A stretch of 5,536 nt of DNA. Origin: Sphingopyxis sp. Lineage in GTDB: Bacteria > Pseudomonadota > Alphaproteobacteria > Sphingomonadales > Sphingomonadaceae. The notes beneath the pieces are model-generated. The model was not told where the DNA came from. It worked only from the letters and a program-made list of their open reading frames with translations, and searched no databases. How positions within the stretch are numbered: the first letter of the stretch is position 1; every line of letters starts with the position of its first letter. Location of the stretch: the NCBI GenBank assembly GCA_026125835.1, contig JAHCKJ010000156.1, positions 1 to 5,536 on the forward strand, written 5' to 3'. Positions 1 to 5,536 of the stretch are shown piece after piece. The position numbers and the translations under genes are program-made.

Positions 1-2596
1 GACCTATGGGGATCGCGGCTCCTATTTTATTTCAGGTATCGTCGGCAAGAATTTCATGGACGGCCGGGCTAACATTGCCTTCGCGGGCGAATATGCTCGT
101 GCCAACGCGGTATTCTTCTCGGATCGCGATTATCTGGGTGCACAGACCGGTGTCGGTCCTGCGGGCTTCGAAGTTGTCGAACCCACATTCCGTCTGGTCA
201 ATGGCGTTCCGGTCGCGGTTCCGAACCGTAACAACAATGGCATCCCCAATACGCGCTTCCTGCCTTCGGGCTTTACCTTCAACACCGTATCGCTTGGCGG
301 CATGGTTCTGACCACCTGTCCGGCGGCCACGGCGGGGAATGCACCGCGCGTCGCTGCGGTTTGTACCGGCGAACTGGCCCCGACTTCCGGTGGTCGGCTC
401 TCCTATAACTATGCCTTCCAGCCGGACGGCTCGTTGATTCGCAACGGACCGGAGAACGGTCTGGTCGACAATCGTGGCGCGGGTGGTTCGGCACTGTTTG
501 GGCTGGGCGCTTCGGGCCTTGAAGACGCAATGCTTCTGCCGGGCATTGAGCGCATGGCAGGAAATCTGCTGTTCCATGTCGAGGTTTCGCCTGCTTTCGT
601 TCCGTTCGTCGAAGCGAAGTACGTCCGGATCAATGCGACGCAACAGTCGACCCAACCGACTTTCATCGCAAGCGCGCTCAACCCGATTTTTTCGATCGAC
701 AACCCGTTCCTGACGCCGCAGGCGCGCGCCACGCTGGTGACGATTCTCGCGCCGGGCGCGACGACGTTCCAAATGCAGCGCTTCAACAACGACCTCGGAA
801 CCCGCGCAGAGGATCACAAACGTGAAACTTATCGGGTGGTCGCCGGCGTTCGTGGCGATATAGGCTCCAGCTCCAATCTGAGCTATGAGGTCGCGCTCAA
901 CTTTGGGCGGTCCGAAACCTATTACGAAACCGGCGGCAACGTCGACATTGCGAAGTTTAACCGGGCGACCAATGCCGTCCGCAACACCGCCGGGCAAATC
1001 GTCTGCGCCGTAAACGCGGACGCGAATCCGGCGAATGACGATCCTGCCTGCGTCCCGCTGAATCCGTTTGGCTACGGCGCCCCGTCGCAGGCGGCAAAAG
1101 ACTATGTGCTCTACACCTCCTCGCGCGAACAGTGGGCCGAGCAGCTCAACGCCGTAGCGTTCATCTCGGGCAACACGGGAACCTTCTTCAACTTGCCGGG
1201 TGGCCCGGTTGGCTTTGCGCTTGGCGGCGAATATCGAAAGGAGAAAGCCTATTCGGCCTTCGATCCCTTTACCCGCTCCGGCGCCACTTTCCTTAACTCG
1301 AGCAGTATTTTTGCTCCGCCGCCGATTGAAATCAAGGAAGCCTTCGGCGAAATTCGCGTTCCGCTGCTGAGCGACATGTCCTTTGCGAATGAACTGACCC
1401 TGGAGGCTGCGGCTCGCTATTCCGACTATGGCGGAAAAACCGGCGGCGTCTGGGCCTATAACTTCGGTGGCACCTGGTCGCCCGTATCGGACATTCGTAT
1501 CCGTGCCGGCTATGCTCGGTCGGTTCGTGCGCCAAATCTGGGCAACTTGTTTGCCACACGCTCTGAAACCTTTGCCAATGGTCTTGTCGATCCGTGCAGC
1601 CAAACCGTGATTGCCCAGAACCCGAACCGGGCGCGCAACTGCGCGGCTGCGGGTGTTCCAACGACCATGGTCGTCGATGGCAACACCATTCCGTGGGTGA
1701 ATACAGCCGCGTCAGGCGTGTCGGGCTTCAACCAGGGCAATCCCGATCTGCTCCCCGAAGTCGGTAAGAGCTTGACGGTCGGCGCGGTTTTCCAACCGCG
1801 TTTTGTGCCCGGATTGGCGTTCACGGTGGACTATTACAGGATCAAGATCAGCAACGTCATCCAGGGGCTGACCGGCCAGGCGATCATCAACCGCTGCTAT
1901 GACGACCCGGTAGGAATCGATAACCCGTTTTGTGCGGCGGTCTTCCGTCGAACCGATCCCAATCCTTTGATCAACCGTACGTTTGACGGACAAGCGAACC
2001 GCACCTTTATCGGGGTGCCGACTTTGAACTTCCCGGTTCTTGGGCCGGCGTTCTTGAACCAGCCGTTCAACTTTGCCAAGCGGGAAGCGGAAGGCATCGA
2101 CTTTGACGTCTCGTATCGGCGCAAATTCGACAACGGGGTCACCATGAACCTGCGTGGTGTTGCGACCTATAACCTGAAGCGTGAAGACTTCTCGTTCATT
2201 ACCGATCCCCAACGGTCGACGCGTATCCACGGAACGCTTGGTGATCCCATCTGGGCCGCAAACTTTAATGCGAACGTCGACTTCGGCTTGATCGATGTCG
2301 GTTATTCGGCCCGCTACATCGGGAAGCAATCCGTCGATGGTTGGGAAACCCAGCACTCGCATCAGGGACGTCCGCCGACGAATCCCGACGCGTTCCCGTT
2401 CAGGAAGTATCCGGACCGCCTGTATCACGCGTTCCGCATCGGCTTTGAACCTATCGACAAATATCGCTTCTACTTCGGCGTCGATAACGTGTTTAATACT
2501 CGTCCGCCGTTCGACAACACGGGGACCGGTGGCGGAAGCGGCATCTTCCCGGTTCAGGGCCGCTTCTTCTATGCGGGCTTCCAGGCGTCGCTCTAA
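1..2596 (+). CDS. TonB-dependent outer-membrane receptor, 5'-truncated by window edge
   Basis: This is the C-terminal ~864 codons of a TonB-dependent receptor, read in frame from base 2; the ATG at 56 is internal because the frame stays open to the left edge. Such proteins are 22-strand outer-membrane barrels that import siderophores, vitamins, glycans or other ligands using TonB/ExbBD energy. Barrel hallmarks seen are a first-strand stretch (YGDRGSYFISGIVGKNF, from base 5), EAFGEIRVPLL plus RYSDYGG (about 1337-1430), GYARSVRAPNLGNLF (about 1509-1553), GNPDLLPE (1736-1759) followed by VDYYRIKISNVI, and the terminal strands FYFGVDNVFNTRPP and GRFFYAGFQASL. The protein ends in Leu rather than the usual terminal aromatic residue. 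Eight cysteines fall in four close pairs, probably extracellular-loop disulfides. Signal peptide, TonB box and most or all of the plug are missing, so ligand class cannot be assigned. It is transcribed alone toward a terminator, convergent with alr. Family call is very secure; substrate is unknown. Confidence 0.95.
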   Translation, partial: TYGDRGSYFISGIVGKNFMDGRANIAFAGEYARANAVFFSDRDYLGAQTGVGPAGFEVVEPTFRLVNGVPVAVPNRNNNGIPNTRFLPSGFTFNTVSLGGMVLTTCPAATAGNAPRVAAVCTGELAPTSGGRLSYNYAFQPDGSLIRNGPENGLVDNRGAGGSALFGLGASGLEDAMLLPGIERMAGNLLFHVEVSPAFVPFVEAKYVRINATQQSTQPTFIASALNPIFSIDNPFLTPQARATLVTILAPGATTFQMQRFNNDLGTRAEDHKRETYRVVAGVRGDIGSSSNLSYEVALNFGRSETYYETGGNVDIAKFNRATNAVRNTAGQIVCAVNADANPANDDPACVPLNPFGYGAPSQAAKDYVLYTSSREQWAEQLNAVAFISGNTGTFFNLPGGPVGFALGGEYRKEKAYSAFDPFTRSGATFLNSSSIFAPPPIEIKEAFGEIRVPLLSDMSFANELTLEAAARYSDYGGKTGGVWAYNFGGTWSPVSDIRIRAGYARSVRAPNLGNLFATRSETFANGLVDPCSQTVIAQNPNRARNCAAAGVPTTMVVDGNTIPWVNTAASGVSGFNQGNPDLLPEVGKSLTVGAVFQPRFVPGLAFTVDYYRIKISNVIQGLTGQAIINRCYDDPVGIDNPFCAAVFRRTDPNPLINRTFDGQANRTFIGVPTLNFPVLGPAFLNQPFNFAKREAEGIDFDVSYRRKFDNGVTMNLRGVATYNLKREDFSFITDPQRSTRIHGTLGDPIWAANFNANVDFGLIDVGYSARYIGKQSVDGWETQHSHQGRPPTNPDAFPFRKYPDRLYHAFRIGFEPIDKYRFYFGVDNVFNTRPPFDNTGTGGGSGIFPVQGRFFYAGFQASL

Positions 2597-2618
2597 TCCC
2601 GCGCAAGGGAAATTATTG

Positions 2619-2647
2619 GAGGCCGCCGAAAGGCGGCCTCTTTTTTT
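2619..2647 (+). terminator. Rho-independent terminator after the TonB receptor
   Basis: A perfect 9-bp GC-rich stem, GAGGCCGCC (2619-2627) and GGCGGCCTC (2632-2640), is capped by a GAAA tetraloop and followed by seven T residues (2641-2647). It starts 22 bp after the receptor stop codon, so it should end that transcript. Read from the minus strand, the same stem lies 24 bp past the alr stop. There it is followed by CAATAATTT, a poor U-tract, so it may act only weakly for alr. Confidence 0.95.
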
Positions 2648-2664
2648 CTCTACTCGCCGATGCG

Positions 2665-3702
2665 TTACCGCCCGAACCGCCGGCCCAGTCCGGTCAGCAG
2701 TTCATATTGCGACAGGCCGGTGCGCGCCGCCGTTTCGGCGAGATCATAATCGATGGCGACCCAGTCGCCCTCGTCCAGGCCGTCAACCGCGCTGACGTCG
2801 AAGGCGGTCAGATCCATCGACACGCGGCCGACAAGCGGCAGGCGGCGTCCCTGCCATGTGGCGCCGCCGCGTCCCGCGTGACAGCGCAGATAACCGTCGG
2901 CATAACCAAGGTTCGCCACGGCGATCCGGCTGTCGCGCGGCGCGGTCCAGGTGGCGCCATAGCCGACGCTCTCACCCGCCGCGACCGACCGGACCTGTAA
3001 AATACGCGCTTCGGGAAATACGACTTGTCGGATTTGCTCCGCCGCCTCGACGCGCGGTATGCCGCCGTACAGCGCGATACCGGGACGGGTCAGGTCGAAA
3101 ACATAGTCGGCGCCGAGGCAGATACCGGCGCTGTTCGCGAGGCTGTAGCGCCGTGCCGGGATTCTCTCGCGAAGCGTGCGAAAGGCCGCCAGTTGCCGCG
3201 CATTCTGGTCGCTGTCCTCATCGGCCGACGCCAAATGGCTGTGCAGCGTTTCGATCATCAGCCCATCGAGCGCGCCGCCCAACGCCTCCTCAACGCGCAA
3301 CCCAAGCCGGTTCATCCCCGTATCGACCATCACGTCGCACAGTTGTCCTTCGCCTGCTTCGCGCCAGCGCCGCACCTGTTCGACGCTGTTCAATACCGGA
3401 CGCGCCGGAAGCATCCGCGCCGCGACCATGTCGCTTTCGCCGACGCCGTGCAGCACCGACAGCGCGACGCCCGTCGGCAGCGGCATCAGTGCCGCGGCCT
3501 CGCTCCAATGGGCAACGAAAAAGTCGCGGCAACCCGCCGCTGCGAGCAGCGCCAGCACCTCGCACGCGCCAAGCCCGTACCCGTCGGCCTTGATCGCCGC
3601 GCCGCAGGCAGCGGGACCGCTCAGCGCCGCCAGCCAGCGCCAGTTGGCGACCAGCGCCGCGGAATCGAGACGGAGACGGAGCGGCGGCGGGATCGCAATC
3701 AT
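2665..3702 (-). CDS. alr: Alanine racemase (PLP-dependent, biosynthetic)
   Basis: Interconverts L- and D-alanine in the cytoplasm, supplying D-Ala for peptidoglycan. The 345-residue product has the fold-type III racemase layout: an N-terminal TIM barrel with the PLP lysine K38 in IKADGYGLG, DTGMNRLG (127-134, PLP-contacting R132), SHLASADE (155-162), SLANSAG (187-193) and RPGIALYGG (206-214), then a beta domain. That domain carries the second catalytic base Y248 (SVGYGATW), ADGY (Y271), GRVSMD (M296, D297) and SQYELLTGLG (Y333 gate position). It is slightly shorter than the usual ~355-375 residues but complete at both ends. The carbamylated-lysine position (K129 in Geobacillus Alr) is Met125. 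The start ATG at 3702 fits the family N-terminus (LRLDSAALVANWRWL); the RBS is weak (TAGGG, about 8 nt upstream). It lies 43 bp after the MHS transporter with no room for an obvious promoter, so co-transcription is likely. alr rather than dadX is inferred from the lack of a neighbouring dadA in the window. Confidence 0.95.
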   Translation of the reverse strand: MIAIPPPLRLRLDSAALVANWRWLAALSGPAACGAAIKADGYGLGACEVLALLAAAGCRDFFVAHWSEAAALMPLPTGVALSVLHGVGESDMVAARMLPARPVLNSVEQVRRWREAGEGQLCDVMVDTGMNRLGLRVEEALGGALDGLMIETLHSHLASADEDSDQNARQLAAFRTLRERIPARRYSLANSAGICLGADYVFDLTRPGIALYGGIPRVEAAEQIRQVVFPEARILQVRSVAAGESVGYGATWTAPRDSRIAVANLGYADGYLRCHAGRGGATWQGRRLPLVGRVSMDLTAFDVSAVDGLDEGDWVAIDYDLAETAARTGLSQYELLTGLGRRFGR

Positions 3703-3745
3703 CGCGCGGCCCTATACCGCTTTGCGGCGAAGGCCAACCGGCAGA

Positions 3746-5362
3746 TCAGTCGGCGACGGGTGCTGCCACGCGGTCCCACTCGCCTTCCTTCGGCTCCTTC
3801 AGCATGAAGGCGGTGACGAGGAAAGCGACCAGCACGACGACCCAGGTGTACCACAGCCCCGAATAGGCATTGCCCGTCTTGGCGATGATGAAGCTCGCGA
3901 TCAGCGGCAGGAAGCCGCCGAAATAGCCGGTCCCGATATGATAGGGGATCGACAGCGACGAATAACGCACATGCGGCGGGAACATTTCGGACAGCAGCGC
4001 CGCGACCGGGCCATAGGTAAAGCCCGACAAAGCGCTGAGCCCCAGCAATGCGAGGAAGATCACCGCAATGCCGCCCCATGCCGGGATCTGTTTGGCAAAA
4101 TCATAGCCGCTCGCCTCCAGTGCCGGTTTCAGCAGCGCGGGGTCTTCGCTCGCCACCTCGCGGTCGCCGATGCGGATCGTGACGCTGTCGAACGCGCTGT
4201 CGGTCGCCGCCACGGTGTAGGGCACACCAAGCTTGGTCAACTCGCCCAGCGTCTTGCCGCATGCGGTTTCCTGCACCTGGGCAAAGGGATCGAAACTGCA
4301 CTGCGATCCCGTCACGGTCACCGGCGCACGTTCGGCCGCCGCCGACAAGGCCGGATTGCCGACGCTGCCCATCCACCAGAACAGCGGGAACAGCAGCACC
4401 AGCGTCGCGCCGTAACCCCAGACGATCGGTTTCTTGCGCCCGATGCGGTCTGACAAATGCCCGGCCCAGATGAAAAGGCCCATGCCGACCGCCGCGGCGG
4501 CACCGACGATGATTTCGGCGGCGGTATCATCGACCTTCATCGGCCCTTTCAGGAACGACAGGCCCGAGAACATGGCGGTGTACCAGATCACTGTCAGGCC
4601 CGCGGCGATCCCGAACAGCGCGATAAAGATGCGGCGCGGGTTGCCGGGATAGGTGAAGCTTTCCTTCAGCGGATTTTTGGCGAGCTCGCCCTGCGCCTTC
4701 ATCGCCTGGAACACCGGGCTTTCGGACAGCATCAGCCGCATCCACAGCGAGATCGCGAGCAGGATCAGCGACAGCAGGAACGGCACGCGCCAGCCCCAGC
4801 TTTCCCACACCTCGATCGGCATCAGCGCCTTGCACCCGAGCACGACGACCAGGCTGAGCACAAAGCCGCCGACGACGCTCGCCTGGATAAAACTGGTGTA
4901 GAATCCGCGCTTGCCGGGCGGCGAATGTTCGGCGACATAAACCGCCGCGCCGCCATATTCGCCGCCGAGCGCCAGCCCTTGCAGGATCCGCAGGCAGATG
5001 ACGATGATCGGCGCCGCGATGCCGATGCTCGCCGCCGACGGGATCATCCCGACCCCCGCTGTCGCGACGCCCATCAGGGTGACGGTGACGAGGAAGGTAT
5101 ATTTGCGCCCCAGCCGGTCGCCGAGGAAGCCGAACAGCACCGCGCCGAGCGGGCGGAACCCGAAACCGACCGCAAAGCCCGCCCACACGAGCAACGTTTC
5201 CAGCGTCGCATTGTCGCTGGGAAAAAACGCCTTGCCGATGATCGCGGCGAGGGTGCCGTAGATGAAGAAATCATACCATTCGAACACCGTCCCCGCCGAC
5301 GAGGCGGCGATGACCATGCGGATTTCCTTTTGCGTCGGCTGGTACGCGGCGACCTCACTCAT
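3746..5362 (-). CDS. MHS-family MFS transporter (metabolite:H+ symporter) with large periplasmic insert
   Basis: Inner-membrane proton symporter of the MHS branch of the MFS, related to KgtP, ProP and ShiA. The 538-residue product starts at the ATG at 5362 (MSEVAAYQPTQKE). Family marks are FEWYDF (27-32) in TM1, motif A GFLGDRLGRK (78-87) and its second-half copy GHLSDRIGRK (301-310), RILQGLALGGEYGGA (125-139) in TM4, and SESPVF (213-218) after TM6. Twelve membrane segments can be placed: about 18-43, 56-80, 89-108, 116-144, 159-178, 192-211, 246-271, 283-301, 314-332, 430-457, 478-494 and 502-520. Typical members have ~430-500 residues; the excess is mainly an insert at about 336-427 between TM9 and TM10, on the periplasmic side, with two cysteines (C355, C368). 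The frame stays open to an ATG at 5431, but that 23-residue extension is translated REP sequence and leaves a good RBS inside the gene, so 5362 is preferred. Probably the first gene of an operon with alr. Substrate (organic acid, betaine or other metabolite) cannot be told from sequence. Confidence 0.92.
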   Translation of the reverse strand: MSEVAAYQPTQKEIRMVIAASSAGTVFEWYDFFIYGTLAAIIGKAFFPSDNATLETLLVWAGFAVGFGFRPLGAVLFGFLGDRLGRKYTFLVTVTLMGVATAGVGMIPSAASIGIAAPIIVICLRILQGLALGGEYGGAAVYVAEHSPPGKRGFYTSFIQASVVGGFVLSLVVVLGCKALMPIEVWESWGWRVPFLLSLILLAISLWMRLMLSESPVFQAMKAQGELAKNPLKESFTYPGNPRRIFIALFGIAAGLTVIWYTAMFSGLSFLKGPMKVDDTAAEIIVGAAAAVGMGLFIWAGHLSDRIGRKKPIVWGYGATLVLLFPLFWWMGSVGNPALSAAAERAPVTVTGSQCSFDPFAQVQETACGKTLGELTKLGVPYTVAATDSAFDSVTIRIGDREVASEDPALLKPALEASGYDFAKQIPAWGGIAVIFLALLGLSALSGFTYGPVAALLSEMFPPHVRYSSLSIPYHIGTGYFGGFLPLIASFIIAKTGNAYSGLWYTWVVVLVAFLVTAFMLKEPKEGEWDRVAAPVAD

Positions 5363-5372
5363 ACAACTGACA

Positions 5373-5378
5373 TCCCCC
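5373..5378 (-). promoter_or_regulatory. Ribosome binding site deciding the MHS transporter start
   Basis: On the minus strand GGGGGA lies 10 nt before the ATG at 5362. This purine run supports 5362 over the in-frame ATG at 5431, whose upstream sequence is REP-derived. The RBS is only about 4 nt from the edge of the first REP palindrome, so a hairpin there could affect ribosome access. Confidence 0.6.
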
Positions 5379-5382
5379 AATG

Positions 5383-5410
5383 CCGTTCGTCCTGAGCTTG
5401 TCGAAGGACC
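5383..5410. repeat. REP-like extragenic palindrome, copy 1
   Basis: This copy has the core CCTGAGCTTGTCGAAGG (5391-5407) flanked by GT and AC, which extend the terminal pairing to GTCCT/AGGAC. I recognise the motif as one commonly dispersed in sphingomonad intergenic DNA; that is recalled knowledge, not searched. It lies in the 5' leader of the MHS transporter, in inverted orientation to copy 2. Confidence 0.8.
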
Positions 5411-5441
5411 GTTCTTCCTTCTGGCCCACAAGGTACAGGAC

Positions 5442-5470
5442 AGCCCTTCGACAAGCTCAGGGCTAACGGT
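5442..5470. repeat. REP-like extragenic palindrome, copy 2 (inverted)
   Basis: This is the reverse complement of copy 1: core CCTTCGACAAGCTCAGG (5445-5461) with ends AGCCCT/AGGGCT. The 5383-5409 and 5443-5469 arms match at 24 of 27 positions when one is reverse-complemented, with about 33 nt between them. Two of the three differences are paired, compensatory changes (T-A in copy 1, C-G in copy 2), which keep each unit palindromic. Confidence 0.8.
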
Positions 5471-5536
5471 GTTGCTTTTGTTGCGACAGTCTTACCGGCT
5501 GTTGCATCTTGCACAAGCAGGCGTGTGCGCGCAGCA
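5471..5536. other. Upstream intergenic stretch with imperfect inverted repeat
   Basis: No gene is visible in these last 66 bases. An 8-bp inverted repeat, TGCGACAG (5482-5489) and CTGTTGCA (5499-5506), pairs fully apart from one G.T, across a 9-nt spacer. GTTGC occurs three times (5471, 5480, 5501). A promoter for the transporter should lie here or further right, since the REP pair leaves little room nearer the gene. I could not find a convincing -35/-10 pair; the best minus-strand candidate (TTGTGC, 16 nt, TAAGAC) is weak. Confidence 0.3.

Noticed and set aside
32..1603. 523-codon open frame antisense to the TonB receptor, continued in the same frame at 1712-2428
   Set aside because: Its codons are exact reverse complements of the receptor codons. 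It stays open because TTA, CTA and TCA are rare in the receptor. The translation is Arg-rich and has no recognisable motif.
3717..3727. CCGC/GCGG mini-hairpin with a 3-nt loop between the transporter and alr
   Set aside because: A 4-bp stem without a U-tract is too small to be a terminator and is expected by chance in GC-rich DNA.
3176..4453. 425-codon open frame on the + strand opposite alr and the transporter
   Set aside because: It crosses two well-supported minus-strand genes and their intergenic gap. The product is low-complexity Arg/Ala/Gln-rich sequence typical of shadow frames in GC-rich DNA.
4457..5395. 312-codon + strand open frame opposite the MHS transporter
   Set aside because: It is a shadow of a clear 12-TM transporter. 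The translation is rich in His, Asp, Gln and Arg with no domain signal, and its end is REP sequence.
5492..5516. Possible minus-strand sigma-70 promoter (TTGTGC, 16 nt, TAAGAC)
   Set aside because: Each hexamer matches the consensus at only about half of its positions. Not reported as a separate feature.
5526..5533. Perfect 8-bp palindrome TGCGCGCA near the right edge
   Set aside because: Such a short GC-alternating palindrome is common by chance, and the window ends before its context can be judged.

Overview
The window looks like chromosomal DNA from an alphaproteobacterium of the Sphingomonadales (Sphingomonas/Sphingopyxis-like). This is inferred from the high GC content, the sphingomonad style of the very large TonB-dependent receptor, and two copies of an extragenic palindrome (core CCTGAGCTTGTCGAAGG) that I associate with sphingomonad intergenic regions. 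No genus can be fixed from sequence reading alone.

Layout. Positions 1-2596 on the + strand hold the C-terminal ~864 codons of a TonB-dependent outer-membrane receptor; its signal peptide and most or all of its plug lie off the left edge. A strong intrinsic terminator (2619-2647) follows its stop codon. Convergent to it, on the minus strand, is a probable two-gene operon. A metabolite:H+ symporter (MHS) family MFS transporter comes first (5362 down to 3746), and 43 bp later comes a biosynthetic alanine racemase, alr (3702 down to 2665). The 174 bp upstream of the transporter hold a head-to-head pair of REP-like palindromes directly beside the ribosome binding site, then a short stretch with an imperfect inverted repeat that could be an operator.

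How the genes may work together. The receptor imports an unknown ligand across the outer membrane with TonB/ExbBD energy. The MHS transporter is an inner-membrane proton symporter for an unidentified small metabolite. Alr makes D-alanine for peptidoglycan. The spacing suggests the transporter and alr share a transcript, but no pathway link between them is evident. The receptor is a separate transcription unit.

I see no wholly new system, mobile element, CRISPR array or RNA gene. The points most worth a second look are the REP pair in the transporter's 5' leader, with compensatory base changes and a spurious N-terminal extension if translated; the ~92-residue two-cysteine periplasmic insert in the transporter; the loss of the usual carbamylated lysine in Alr; and the regularly spaced cysteine pairs of the receptor.
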